Source: Nocardiopsis metallicus (GTDB lineage: Bacteria; Actinomycetota; Actinomycetes; Streptosporangiales; Streptosporangiaceae). Taken from it: a DNA stretch of 64,000 bases. Below, piece after piece: positions 7,626-16,238 of this stretch. Every line of letters begins with the position of its first letter. Position 1 is the stretch's first letter. Below the pieces are notes generated by a model. The model was not told where the DNA came from and made no database searches. It worked only from the letters and a program-made list of their open reading frames with translations. A program made the position numbers and the translations under genes. The DNA lies in contig NZ_JACHDO010000001.1 in NCBI RefSeq assembly GCF_014201115.1, positions 3,348,001-3,412,000 of the forward strand, read 5' to 3'.

Positions 7626-9299
7626 TCATCCCCTGACCGCCACGGCGACCGACGCCATCAGTTCAGCCAGCAGTTCCGAACCGCGCGCGCGGATGGCAGC
7701 GACGTCGCCGTCAACCCCCAACACCACCTCGGCGTAGGCCTTCAGTTTGGGTTCGGTCCCCGAGGGGCGCAGCGTCACCCGCCCCCACACCCCGTCCCCC
7801 AGCTCGAAGCGCAGCGCGTCGGTCGGCGGCAGCCCTTCGCGACCGTCGGCGAAGTCGACGACCCCCGTCACCTTCAGGGGGCCGAACGCGGCGGGCGGTT
7901 CGGCGCGCAACCGCCGCATCGCCGCGGAGATCTCCGACAGGTCCTCCACCCGCACCGACAGCTGGTCGCTCAGGTGGAGGCCGTACTTACGGGCCTGGTC
8001 GTCGAGCAGGTCCACCAGGGTGCGCCCCCGGCTCTTGGCCTCGGCCGCCATCGACAGCGCCAGCAGCGCCGCGCTGATCCCGTCCTTGTCGGCCACCGGA
8101 CGGCCCCGGTCACCGCCCGCGCAGTAGCCCAGCGCCTCCTCGTAGGAGAACACCCGCTTGTGCCCGGGAGCGCCCGCGCGGGCCAGCCACTTGAACCCGG
8201 TCAGGGTCTCCTCGTAGTGCACTCCCCGGTCCCGGGCGATCTTGCCGAGCAGGCTGGAGGAGACGATCGAGGTGGCCACCACCCGGTCGTCGCCGCTCGT
8301 GTGGTCGAGCACGTACTGGGCGAGCAGGCCGCCCACCTCGTTCCCGGTGAGCAGACCGTGCCCGGGAACCGCCAGCGCCAACCGGTCGGCGTCGGGGTCG
8401 TTGGCCACCACCAGGTCGGCCCCGCGGGTCCGGCCCGCGGCCAGGGCCAGGTCCATCGCCCCCGGCTCCTCCGGGTTGGGGAAGGCGACCGTGGGGAAGT
8501 CCGGGTCCGGCTCGAACTGCTCGGCCACCACGGCCGGAGCCGCGAAGCCGGCCCTTTCGACCGCCTCCATCAGCACCCGGCCGCCCACTCCGTGCATGGG
8601 CGTGTAGACCACCGAGAGGTCCCGGGGGCCCTCCGGCACCAGCGCGGTCACCGCGTCCAGGTACCCGGCGACCGCCTCGGGCCCCAGCACCGTCCAGTCC
8701 TCACCGAGCGGCAGCGCGCCGACCGGCCCCACCGCGTCGATGGCGGCGGAGATCTCGGTGTCCACCGGGGAGACGATCTGGGATCCCGCGTCGTCACCGG
8801 ACCCGCCCACGTAGACCTTGTAGCCGTTGTCCTGGGGCGGGTTGTGACTGGCGGTCACCACGATCCCGGCGTCCGCGCCCAGCGCGCGCAGGGTGTGCGC
8901 CAGCACCGGCGTGGGCAGCGGTCCGGGCAGCAGGGACACCCGGTGCTCGGCACCGGTCAGTACCGCCGCGCTGTCCCGCGCGAAGTCCGCCGACCGGTGC
9001 CGGGCGTCGTAGCCGATCACCACGTGCCTGCCGCCTTCGCCCAGCCACGCACCGATCCCCGCGGCGGCGCGCATGACGACCACCCGGTTCATCCGGTTGG
9101 GTCCGGCCCCCAGCGCACCGCGCAACCCCGCCGTACCGAACTCCAGCCGAGCGGCGAAACGATCGGTGAGGTCGGCCAGGGCCTGCCCGTCCCCGACCTC
9201 CACCCTGGCCAGCAGGGCGCCCAGTTCTCCCCTGGTCGCGGGGTCGGGGTCCTGGTCCAGCCATTCCCGGGCCTGGCTGAGGAGGGCGGAGTCGAGCAT
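7626..9299 (-). CDS. Phosphoglucomutase/phosphomannomutase family protein (phosphopentomutase-like)
   Basis: 557 residues. ATG at 9299 has AAAGGA upstream; a 32-residue longer frame has no ribosome site. All four alpha-D-phosphohexomutase landmarks are present: the phosphoserine loop TASHNPPQDNGYK, the metal loop DPDADRLA, the sugar loop YEEALGY and the phosphate-binding RPSGTEPKLKAY. Length and the N-terminal FGTAGLRGALGAGPNRMN segment match the long PgmB/PGM2 group, whose members interconvert ribose/deoxyribose 1- and 5-phosphates as well as hexose phosphates. Lying next to purine nucleoside phosphorylase and deoC, it most likely acts as the phosphopentomutase of nucleoside breakdown. Convergent with the Lrp gene, 18 bp away. 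Confidence 0.88.
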   Translation of the reverse strand: MLDSALLSQAREWLDQDPDPATRGELGALLARVEVGDGQALADLTDRFAARLEFGTAGLRGALGAGPNRMNRVVVMRAAAGIGAWLGEGGRHVVIGYDARHRSADFARDSAAVLTGAEHRVSLLPGPLPTPVLAHTLRALGADAGIVVTASHNPPQDNGYKVYVGGSGDDAGSQIVSPVDTEISAAIDAVGPVGALPLGEDWTVLGPEAVAGYLDAVTALVPEGPRDLSVVYTPMHGVGGRVLMEAVERAGFAAPAVVAEQFEPDPDFPTVAFPNPEEPGAMDLALAAGRTRGADLVVANDPDADRLALAVPGHGLLTGNEVGGLLAQYVLDHTSGDDRVVATSIVSSSLLGKIARDRGVHYEETLTGFKWLARAGAPGHKRVFSYEEALGYCAGGDRGRPVADKDGISAALLALSMAAEAKSRGRTLVDLLDDQARKYGLHLSDQLSVRVEDLSEISAAMRRLRAEPPAAFGPLKVTGVVDFADGREGLPPTDALRFELGDGVWGRVTLRPSGTEPKLKAYAEVVLGVDGDVAAIRARGSELLAELMASVAVAVRG

Positions 9300-9510
9300 G
9301 GGGAGGTCCTTTCCGAATGACGAGTCCGGATGGCGAGCCACCGGGGGTGTTCTTTCCCGTTCGACCGCCGGGGAGGGTGCTGCAAGACGAGACAAGCCGC
9401 TAGCGAGGAACGAGCCAGAGACAAGTCTGCGCCGCAGGCGTCCGTTGAGGGTTGGTGGCGGGCGACGGGTGGGCGCCGTCGAGGATGCCGTGCTTGCCTA
9501 AACCCAATCC

Positions 9511-9554
9511 CTCCGCAAAGGCGGAGAACACGGGCCAAAGCGAAGCGGAGGCCC
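9511..9554 (-). terminator. Two small hairpins downstream of the purine nucleoside phosphorylase gene
   Basis: CTCCGC-AAAG-GCGGAG at 9511-9526 and GGGCC...GGCCC at 9532-9554 lie in the 268-bp gap (9300-9567) after the phosphorylase stop. No T-run, so termination is only likely. The rest of this gap shows nothing coding. Confidence 0.4.
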
Positions 9555-9567
9555 AAAATCAGATCTC

Positions 9568-10365
9568 TCAGATCTTGGCCACGATGTCGGCGAGCAGGCG
9601 GCCCACGGTGGCGGCGGAGTCGCGGCCGGTGGCCAGGACGTCCTCGTGGTCGAGGTTGGCGCCCTCCAGCCCGGCGGCGATGTTGGTGACCAGGGACATG
9701 CCCAGGACGCGTGCGCCGGCCTCGCGGGCGGCGATGGCCTCCAGGACGGTGGACATGCCGACCAGGTCGGCGCCCATCGCGCGGAGCATCCGGATCTCGG
9801 CGGGGGTCTCGAAGTGCGGGCCGGGCATGGCCGCGTAGACGCCCTCGGGCAGGTCGGGGTCGACCTCGCGGGCGATCGCGCGCAGCTCGGACGTGTAGGT
9901 CTCGGTGAGGTCCACGAAGGTCGCGCCGGTCAGCGGCGACTTCGCGGTCATGTTGATGTGGTCGGCGATGAGCACCGGCGAGCCCACGGCGTAGTCGGTG
10001 TTGATCCCGCCCGCGGCGTTGGTGAGCACGATCGTCTTCGCGCCCGCCGCGGCGGCGGTACGGACGTTGTGCACGACCACGTCGGTGCCGTGGCCCTCGT
10101 ACAGGTGGGTGCGGCCCAGGAAGGCGAGCACGTGACGGTCGCCGTCGGCGATGCTGCGGATGGTGCCGCTGTGGCCGTCCACGGCCGGGGGCAGGAAGCC
10201 GGGCAGTTCGGCCGAGGCGAACTCGTCCTCGGAGTCGCCGATCAGGTCGGCGGCGGTGGCCCAGCCGGACCCCATCACCAGGGCCACGTCGTAACTGTCC
10301 ACACCGGTGCGCGAACGCAGCTCGGTTGCGGCTTCCTCGGCCGCGGCCTGGGGTGTGCGAGTCAC
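9568..10365 (-). CDS. punA: Purine nucleoside phosphorylase (trimeric type)
   Basis: 265 residues. The GTG at 10365, with GGAGAA upstream, overlaps the preceding GNAT stop by 4 nt. Family landmarks in order: VMGSGWATAAD (phosphate loop), GHSGTIRS, GRTHLYEGHG, LTNAAGGINTDY, MPGPHFETPAEIRM, and GMSTVLEAIAAREAG, where Glu and Met contact ribose. VTNIAAG with its Asn is the base-binding residue of inosine/guanosine-specific enzymes. It phosphorolyses (deoxy)inosine and (deoxy)guanosine to base plus (deoxy)ribose 1-phosphate, which the neighbouring mutase and DeoC can process. Last gene of a minus-strand run starting with deoC. Confidence 0.93.
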   Translation of the reverse strand: MTRTPQAAAEEAATELRSRTGVDSYDVALVMGSGWATAADLIGDSEDEFASAELPGFLPPAVDGHSGTIRSIADGDRHVLAFLGRTHLYEGHGTDVVVHNVRTAAAAGAKTIVLTNAAGGINTDYAVGSPVLIADHINMTAKSPLTGATFVDLTETYTSELRAIAREVDPDLPEGVYAAMPGPHFETPAEIRMLRAMGADLVGMSTVLEAIAAREAGARVLGMSLVTNIAAGLEGANLDHEDVLATGRDSAATVGRLLADIVAKI

Positions 10366-11036
10366 TGCGAGTTCTCCGTTCGTCGGTACCGCGTACGCGG
10401 TTCGGGGTGGGTTGCGGGTTCCGGGGTTGCGTGAGCCCGGGTCTCGGTAGGCGGACCGAGGGGGCGCGCCATCACGTCCTGGGGGCCCGCGGTGCCGGGG
10501 ACGACCTTGCCGGTGAAGTCGAACCCCGCGGCCCGGTAGGCGCGCTGGGCCTGCTGGTTGGCCTGGTTGACGCACAGCACGATCAGTTCGGCGTGCGGTG
10601 CGACCTCCGCGGCCAGCCGGTCCAGCAGGGGCGCGGAGCACGAGGCCCGGCCGACCCCCCGGCCCTGCCATTGTGGCGTGACGTAGTAGGCGCGCATCAG
10701 TACGGCGCGCTCCGGCGCGTCGACGAGCTCCGAGCCGATCACCCGGTCCAGGACCCCGAACCCGGCGCAGGCGGCCCGCGCCGAGTCCGGTCCGGTCAGC
10801 GCGGCGTCCAGGGCCACGATCGCGTACGGGACGCGTTCGGGGTCCTGGTCGGCGTCGGGCAGGGTCCGCACGGGCAGCCCGGTGAAGCGCAGCTGCTCGG
10901 GCGGTAGGTCGTGCTCGAGCACGGCCTCGCGCAGCAGGGCGGACTCGGCGGACTCGACGTCCAGCCGGACCAGGCGTACCTGGGTGGTGTCCCAGCGCCC
11001 GGCCGCCCTCTTGCGTGAACCCCGCCACCGCGTCAT
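10362..11036 (-). CDS. GNAT-family N-acetyltransferase (downstream copy)
   Basis: 224 residues from ATG at 11036, overlapping the stop of the upstream GNAT gene (ATGA) and itself overlapping the phosphorylase start (GTGA). The acetyl-CoA motif A is AYYVTPQWQGRGVGRASC, followed by the GNAT beta5-alpha4 part VLCVNQANQQAQRAYRAAGF. It is clearly paralogous to the gene before it: both share LLREAVL/VLP, the DPERxPYA segment and LxDRVI-type regions. Acceptor unknown. The double overlap puts it in one transcript with purine breakdown, but its role there is not obvious. Confidence 0.85.
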   Translation of the reverse strand: MTRWRGSRKRAAGRWDTTQVRLVRLDVESAESALLREAVLEHDLPPEQLRFTGLPVRTLPDADQDPERVPYAIVALDAALTGPDSARAACAGFGVLDRVIGSELVDAPERAVLMRAYYVTPQWQGRGVGRASCSAPLLDRLAAEVAPHAELIVLCVNQANQQAQRAYRAAGFDFTGKVVPGTAGPQDVMARPLGPPTETRAHATPEPATHPEPRTRYRRTENSQ

Positions 11037-11701
11037 CGGGGCTCCGGGAGCTGGGGCACGGGATGGTAGCCGGTCTCCACCGGCCGCGCGAACACGTTCT
11101 GCACGCCCTGATCGCCCGCGTCGTGGCGGCGGCCGGTGGGCGTGAAACCGGCGGAGCGGTAGGTCCGCTCCCCGGCTTCGTTGCCCTCGCTCACGCACAG
11201 CACGATCCGGGTGGCCTCGGGCGCGATCGCCGCCACGAGGAGGTCGAGCAGCGGGGCGGTGCAGGCGGCGCGGCCCACGCCCTGCCCCTGGTGTTCGGGG
11301 GTGACGTAGAAGGCGCGCAGCAGGACGGCCTGGTGGGGGTCCTCGACGAGGTCGCGGAGCACGGGCAGGCGGCGGTCGATGATGCCGAAACCCACGCAGG
11401 CGTCGAGGACGGCGCTCCGGTCGGTCAGCGGGACGTCGTTGCGCACGACGGCGTAGGGGTGGCGTTCGGGGTCCTCGTCCGCGCGCGGCAGGGTGTGCAC
11501 CGCCTCGGTGACGAACCGCTTCTGGTCGGGGGCCACCCGGTGGCGGGGCAGGACCTCGCGCAGCAGGGCCACCTCGGGGGTGGTGCGGTCCAGGCGGACC
11601 AGGCGCAGCCCGGGGACGCGCTGGGGTCCGGGCACCTCGACCTGCGGGGCAGGGGTCTCGGAAGTGTTGGGTTCGGCCTGCTCGGGGGTGTTCGCTGACA
11701 C
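11033..11701 (-). CDS. GNAT-family N-acetyltransferase (upstream copy)
   Basis: 222 residues; GTG at 11701 is preceded by GGAGG. Motif A reads AFYVTPEHQGQGVGRAAC, then LCVSEGNEAGERTYRSAGF. It has the same layout and about the same length as the following gene, so the two are a tandem duplication. Residues 1-30 are a Pro/Thr-rich leader without a membrane signal. Substrate not predictable from the sequence. Confidence 0.85.
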   Translation of the reverse strand: MSANTPEQAEPNTSETPAPQVEVPGPQRVPGLRLVRLDRTTPEVALLREVLPRHRVAPDQKRFVTEAVHTLPRADEDPERHPYAVVRNDVPLTDRSAVLDACVGFGIIDRRLPVLRDLVEDPHQAVLLRAFYVTPEHQGQGVGRAACTAPLLDLLVAAIAPEATRIVLCVSEGNEAGERTYRSAGFTPTGRRHDAGDQGVQNVFARPVETGYHPVPQLPEPR

Positions 11702-11768
11702 CGTTCCTCCACTCGGCTGTCGGACCGGGCCCGTCCCCGGAAAGTGGGGACGGGCCGGGCCGCCAGTC

Positions 11769-12773
11769 TTACACCCCGACCGGGTGCCAGACCGTCTTGG
11801 TCTCCAGGAAGGGCGTCAGCCTGGAGGTTCCGGGGTCGGTGTCGAGCCAGGCGTCCTCGCCGCCGTCGGCCTCGGGCCCGGGGCGCAGCACCCGGGTGAG
11901 GGTGGTCGCCGCGTCCCGCTCGAACTCCACCGCCGAGTCCCCGGCCCCGGTCAGGTCCAGGGCGTTGACGTCGGCGTGCGAGGCCAGGTGCGGGCCGATC
12001 TCCGCGGCCTTGCCGGTGAGCAGGTTGACCACGCCGCCGGGCAGGTCGGAGGTGGCGAGCACCTCGGCCAGCTCGATCGCGGCCAGCGGCGCCGCCTCGG
12101 AGGTGACCACCACGGCGGTGTTGCCGGTGGCGATGACCGGGGCGAGCACCGAGGTGAGCCCGAGCAGCGGGGCGTCCTGCGGTGCGAACACCGCGACCAC
12201 CCCGGTGGGTTCGGGTGCGGAGTGGTTGTAGAACGGCCCGGCGACGGGGTTGGCCCCACCCAGGACCTGGGCGAACTTGTCGGTCCAGCCCGCGTAGTAC
12301 ACCCAGCGGTCCACGGCCGCGGACACGATCCGGTCGGCCTCGGCCGCGGACAGCCCCTGGCCGTCCGCGAGCCGGGCGGCGAACTGGGCGCGGCGCCCCT
12401 CCATGACCTCGGCGACCCGGTACAGGATCTGGCCTCGGTTGTAGGCGGTGCGCCCGGACCAGCCGCCGAAGGCCTTGCGGGCCGCGCCGACGGCGTCGCG
12501 CGCGTCCTTTCGGGAGGCCAGCGAGGCGTTGGCCAGGTGGGTGCCGTCCGCTGAGGTCACGGGGTAACTCCTGCCCGACTCCGAACGCGGGAAGGCCCCG
12601 CCGAGGTAGAGCTTGTAGGTCTTCTTCACGGCCAGGCGCGCCGGAACGGCAACCTGCTCAGCCGACCGGGCCGCCGTCTCGGAAGCCTTCGCGGTCTCAG
12701 CCGACCTGGCGGCCTTGGCCTTGGCGCCGCCCTTGGCAGCGCCCTTCTTCTTGTTCTCGCGCCGCTCAGCCAA
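11769..12773 (-). CDS. Degenerate aldehyde dehydrogenase-family protein lacking the catalytic domain
   Basis: 334 residues from a TTG at 12773 with GGAGG 6 nt upstream, overlapping the end of the active aldehyde dehydrogenase gene by 8 nt. After a 45-residue Lys/Ala-rich leader comes an ALDH NAD-binding fold (YKLYLGGAFPRSESGRSY, PTGVVAVFAPQDAPLLGL, LPGGVVNLLTG). The segment that should hold the general-base Glu (LELGG) is instead NALDLTGAGDS, and the protein stops before the catalytic Cys region. It therefore cannot be an aldehyde dehydrogenase by itself. A partner role for the upstream enzyme is likely; see the ALDH16 finding. Termination about 70 bp before the GNAT pair. Confidence 0.85.
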   Translation of the reverse strand: MAERRENKKKGAAKGGAKAKAARSAETAKASETAARSAEQVAVPARLAVKKTYKLYLGGAFPRSESGRSYPVTSADGTHLANASLASRKDARDAVGAARKAFGGWSGRTAYNRGQILYRVAEVMEGRRAQFAARLADGQGLSAAEADRIVSAAVDRWVYYAGWTDKFAQVLGGANPVAGPFYNHSAPEPTGVVAVFAPQDAPLLGLTSVLAPVIATGNTAVVVTSEAAPLAAIELAEVLATSDLPGGVVNLLTGKAAEIGPHLASHADVNALDLTGAGDSAVEFERDAATTLTRVLRPGPEADGGEDAWLDTDPGTSRLTPFLETKTVWHPVGV

Positions 12774-14196
12774 GGTAGGCCTCCAAACCGTGTCGCCCGC
12801 CCTCGCGGCCGTATCCCGACTCCTTGTAGCCGCCGAAGGGGCTGGTCGGGTCGAACTTGTTGAACGTGTTGGACCAGATCACACCGGCGCGCAGGCGCTC
12901 GGCGGTCCACAGCATGCGGGAGCCCTTCTCGGTCCACACGCCCGCGGACAGCCCGTAGGGGGTGTTGTTGGCCTTGGTGACGGCCTCCTCCGGGGTGCGG
13001 AAGGTCAGCACCGACAGTACGGGCCCGAAGATCTCCTCGCGCGCCACCCGGTGCGCCTGGCTGACGCCGGTGAGCACGGTGGGCGCGAACCAGTAGCCGC
13101 GCTCGGGCAGTTCGCAGGCGGGCGACCAGCGCTCGACGTTCTCCTCGTCGGCGGTGGCGGTGAGTTCGCGGACCCGCTCCAGCTGGGCGGCGGAGTTGAT
13201 CGCGCCGATGTCGGTGTTCTTGTCCAGCGGGTCGCCCAGGCGCAGCTTCTCGATGCGCGCCCTGAGCCGGGGCAGGAACTCCTCGGCGACGGACTCCTGG
13301 ACGAGCAGGCGCGAACCGGCGCAGCACACGTGGCCCTGGTTGAAGAAGATGCCGGAGACCACGCCCTCCACGGCCTGGTCCAGGGCGGCGTCGTCGTAGA
13401 CGATGTTGGCGCCCTTGCCGCCCAGTTCCAGGGTGAGGCGCTTGTCGGTCCCGGCCACGGACCGGGCGATCTGGCGGCCGACCTCGGTGGAACCGGTGAA
13501 GGCGACCTTGTCGGTGCCCGGGTGCTCGACCAGGGCCCGGCCGGTCTCCCCCGCGCCGGTCAGGATGTTGACCACGCCCGGGGGCAGTTCGGCCTCCTGG
13601 CAGATCTGCGCGAAGACCAGCGCGGTCAGCGGGGTGGTCTCGGCGGGTTTGAGCACCACGGTGTTGCCGGTGGCCAGGGCCGGGGCGATCTTCCACGCGA
13701 GCATGAGCAGCGGGAAGTTCCACGGGATGACCTGGGCGGCGACGCCGAGCGGCTTCGGGTCGGGGCCCAGTCCGGCGTGGGCGAGCTTGTCGGCCCAGCC
13801 GGCGTAGTAGAAGAAGTGCGCGGCGACCAGCGGGAGGTCGACGTCGCGGGTCTCCTTGATGGGCTTGCCGTTGTCCATGGACTCCAGGACGGCCAGTTCG
13901 CGCGAGCGCTCCTGGATGATCCGGGCGATGCGGAACAGGTACTTGCCGCGTTCGGCACCGCTCATGCGGCTCCACACGGTCTCGTGGGCGCGGCGGGCGG
14001 CGGCGACGGCGCGGTCGACGTCGGCCCGGCCGGCCACGGCGACCTGGGCGAGCTTGCCCTCGTCGGCCGGGTTGAGCGAGGTGAGGTACTCACCGCTCTG
14101 GGCCGGGGCGAACTCGCCGTCGATGAACAGGTCGTAGGTCTCGCGCAGGCTGACGACGGAGCGGGACTCCGGTGCGGGCGCGTACTCGAAGATCAC
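12766..14196 (-). CDS. Aldehyde dehydrogenase (NAD(P)-dependent, complete active site)
   Basis: 476 residues from GTG at 14196, 3 nt after the deoC stop. ALDH landmarks: PWNFPLLMLAWKIAPALATG (Asn160), KPAETTPLTA, the cofactor loop FTGSTEVGRQI, general base in LELGGKGANI (Glu257), nucleophile in NQGHVCCAGSR (Cys291), and EEIFGPVLSVL. Placement after DeoC suggests it oxidises the acetaldehyde released from deoxyribose 5-phosphate. It is shorter at the C-terminus than typical 490-500 residue ALDHs and is paired with a degenerate ALDH-like protein. Confidence 0.9.
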   Translation of the reverse strand: MIFEYAPAPESRSVVSLRETYDLFIDGEFAPAQSGEYLTSLNPADEGKLAQVAVAGRADVDRAVAAARRAHETVWSRMSGAERGKYLFRIARIIQERSRELAVLESMDNGKPIKETRDVDLPLVAAHFFYYAGWADKLAHAGLGPDPKPLGVAAQVIPWNFPLLMLAWKIAPALATGNTVVLKPAETTPLTALVFAQICQEAELPPGVVNILTGAGETGRALVEHPGTDKVAFTGSTEVGRQIARSVAGTDKRLTLELGGKGANIVYDDAALDQAVEGVVSGIFFNQGHVCCAGSRLLVQESVAEEFLPRLRARIEKLRLGDPLDKNTDIGAINSAAQLERVRELTATADEENVERWSPACELPERGYWFAPTVLTGVSQAHRVAREEIFGPVLSVLTFRTPEEAVTKANNTPYGLSAGVWTEKGSRMLWTAERLRAGVIWSNTFNKFDPTSPFGGYKESGYGREGGRHGLEAYLG

Positions 14197-14199
14197 GGC

Positions 14200-15147
14200 T
14201 CAGTCCTGCGTGTAGTAGTCGGGGCCCGGGTAGGTGCCGGTGGCCAGCCTGGTGCGCTGCATGAGCAGGTCGTTCAGCAGGCTGGAGGCGCCGATCCGGA
14301 ACAGGTCCGGGCTCAGCCACTCCGGCCCGGCGGTCTCGTTGACCAGGACCAGGTTGCGAATGGCGTCCTTGGTGTTGCGGATACCGCCCGCGGGCTTGAC
14401 GCCGATCCGGCGGCCGGTGGCGGCGAAGTGGTCGCGCACCGCCTCCAACATGATCAGCGTGACCGGCAGCGTCGCGGCCGGGGCGACCTTGCCGGTGGAG
14501 GTCTTGATGAAGTCGCCGCCCGCCCGCATCGCCAGGTGGGAGGCGCGGCGCACGTTGTCGTAGGTGACCAGTTCACCGGTCTCCAGGATGACCTTCAGAT
14601 GGGCGTCACCGCAGGCCTCCTTGACCGCGACGATCTCCTCGTGGACCTTCAGGTAGTCGCCGGACAGGAAGGCGCCGCGGTCGATCACCATGTCGATCTC
14701 GCTCGCGCCGTCGGCGACCGCCTGCCGGGTGTCGGCCAGCTTGACCTCCAGGGGCGCGCGCCCGGCGGGGAAGGCGGTGGCCACCGAGGCCACGCCGATC
14801 CCGGTGCCGCTCAGCGCCTCGACAGCGGTGGCGACCATGTCCGGGTAGACGCACACGGCGCCCACGTGCGGCACGGTGCGGTCGGTCGGGTCGGGCAGGG
14901 CGGCCTTGGCGCACAGGGACCGGACCTTGCCCGGTGTGTCGGCGCCCTCGAGGGTGGTCAGGTCCACCATGGAGATGGCCAGGTCGATGGCCTTCGCCTT
15001 GGCGGTGGTCTTGATCGACCGGGTGGACAGGTCCTGGGCACGGGCGCGGGCGCCGACCTCGTCGACCCCCGGAAGGCCGTGCAGATAGGCCCGGAGCGCG
15101 TGGTTGGTCGTCGCCTCGGGCGCGAATGCGGTGTGGGGCACGGGCAC
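14200..15147 (-). CDS. deoC: Deoxyribose-phosphate aldolase
   Basis: 315 residues from GTG at 15147 (ribosome site weak). The class I aldolase residues are present: Asp152 (SEIDMVID), Schiff-base Lys215 (GGDFIKTSTGK) and the second Lys251 (GVKPAGGIR). It cleaves 2-deoxyribose 5-phosphate to glyceraldehyde 3-phosphate and acetaldehyde. First gene of the operon deoC-aldh-aldh2, then GNAT-GNAT-punA. It is longer than the 220-260 residue bacterial norm because of an N-terminal ~50 residues seen in actinobacterial and animal forms. A DasR-like palindrome lies 273 bp upstream. Confidence 0.95.
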   Translation of the reverse strand: MPVPHTAFAPEATTNHALRAYLHGLPGVDEVGARARAQDLSTRSIKTTAKAKAIDLAISMVDLTTLEGADTPGKVRSLCAKAALPDPTDRTVPHVGAVCVYPDMVATAVEALSGTGIGVASVATAFPAGRAPLEVKLADTRQAVADGASEIDMVIDRGAFLSGDYLKVHEEIVAVKEACGDAHLKVILETGELVTYDNVRRASHLAMRAGGDFIKTSTGKVAPAATLPVTLIMLEAVRDHFAATGRRIGVKPAGGIRNTKDAIRNLVLVNETAGPEWLSPDLFRIGASSLLNDLLMQRTRLATGTYPGPDYYTQD

Positions 15148-15505
15148 CTACAGCTCGTCGGTTCAACTGGGGCCGTGCGCTGCTGCCAGCGCAAACGGCG
15201 TGTCCTCGCTCGACGCGGGGTGGGTGTCCCCCGCCGTCAGGCAGTCACCATAACCCCGGGCCGGGTCGCCGTCAGGCCCCCGCGGGTTCACGCCCGGCAA
15301 GGTTGGAGGAGACTCCAAGAGCGAATAACCACTGGCCTCGTCTTTTCCTCCAACTTTGCTCAAGAAATGCCCAAAAAACGTGGTTCTGGCCGAGGAATCC
15401 GAGACTCTGACCTGACTTGCGGTCTAGACCGGACCACTCCCCTCGGCCTTTCGGCAGAGCCCGCCGCCCCGGCCGTTCGTCCGGCCCCTGTCCTACCCTG
15501 GGGCC
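15148..15505. promoter_or_regulatory. Divergent promoter region of deoC and a hypothetical gene
   Basis: 358 bp without a gene. It holds an inverted repeat, GTTGGAGGA (15302-15310) with TCCTCCAAC (15346-15354), and the DasR-like core at 15420-15431. A -10-like TACCCT at 15494-15499 serves the plus-strand gene. Confidence 0.55.
15420..15431. promoter_or_regulatory. DasR-like palindrome CGGTCTAGACCG
   Basis: 12-bp perfect palindrome with the dre core GGTCTAGACC, the same core as at 2973-2986. It lies between deoC and the gene at 15506, so it could act on either. Function inferred. Confidence 0.45.
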
Positions 15506-16198
15506 ATGGCGGAATTCCGGATCAGTAGTGACGACAGCCAGGTCGACCTGCGCAGACTGGCCACGGCGTTGGCCGAGTCGCAGGGGTGGGCGCGCGAGGA
15601 CGTGGACATCTGGGACAACCGCCGGGGCGAGGTGATCGTGACGATCAACGACGCCCTGCTACGCAGGCCCCAGGCCGACCCGCTGCACCGCCCCAGGCAC
15701 ACTCCGCACGCGGTGCACGACGCCTGTGAGCTGCTCCGCCGGGAGGACCCCTCGCTGCGCGGGGTGGACTTCCCCTACCTCAAGGCCGAGAGCGCCCGGT
15801 TCTTCTCCGCCGGGTGGACCCTGGGCGACCTCCAGCACGCCCTGACGCACCGGCCGGACGGGGTGGACTGGGACCGGGGGCCCGAGTACCGGGGCACCCG
15901 CTGGTTCGCCCACCGACTGGCGGCCTGGAAGACCCCGGACGGCGACATCCGGCCCTCCCAGTCGCAGGAGTCGGCGCAGCTGCGGGTGATCAGCAAGGCC
16001 GGGCTGCCGATGGACATCGGCCTGCCCGAGGACACCGAGCTCTCGGCGCGGCCGGTGGCCAGCCCGGCGGTGGCGCGGTCGGCCGCCGACGACGCCCGCC
16101 GCCTCATCCGGCAGAACACGCGCACCACCACGGACACCCTGGCGCACCAGGACCGCACCTCGGCGCACATCAAGCGCCCCGAGGACCGCACGGACTGA
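15506..16198 (+). CDS. Hypothetical protein
   Basis: 230 residues, family not recognised. The product is hydrophilic with no signal or membrane segment. A short N-terminal alpha/beta part (residues 1-50, with VDIWDNRRGEVIVTIND) is followed by a mixed region with GWTLGDLQHALTHRP that might be a small helical domain, and a basic tail. ATG at 15506 has no Shine-Dalgarno but sits 6 nt after TACCCT, so the message may be leaderless. Some resemblance to actinobacterial helix-turn-helix or replication-associated proteins is too weak to name a function. Confidence 0.75.
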   Translation: MAEFRISSDDSQVDLRRLATALAESQGWAREDVDIWDNRRGEVIVTINDALLRRPQADPLHRPRHTPHAVHDACELLRREDPSLRGVDFPYLKAESARFFSAGWTLGDLQHALTHRPDGVDWDRGPEYRGTRWFAHRLAAWKTPDGDIRPSQSQESAQLRVISKAGLPMDIGLPEDTELSARPVASPAVARSAADDARRLIRQNTRTTTDTLAHQDRTSAHIKRPEDRTD

Positions 16199-16238
16199 CA
16201 CTCAACGGCCAGCCCCGGGGAGTTCGGTCCGTGCGGGT

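Noticed and set aside
12715..15528. 937-codon plus-strand open frame opposite deoC and the aldehyde dehydrogenases
   Set aside because: Same GC-bias shadow; no domains, and the minus strand carries complete, motif-bearing enzymes.
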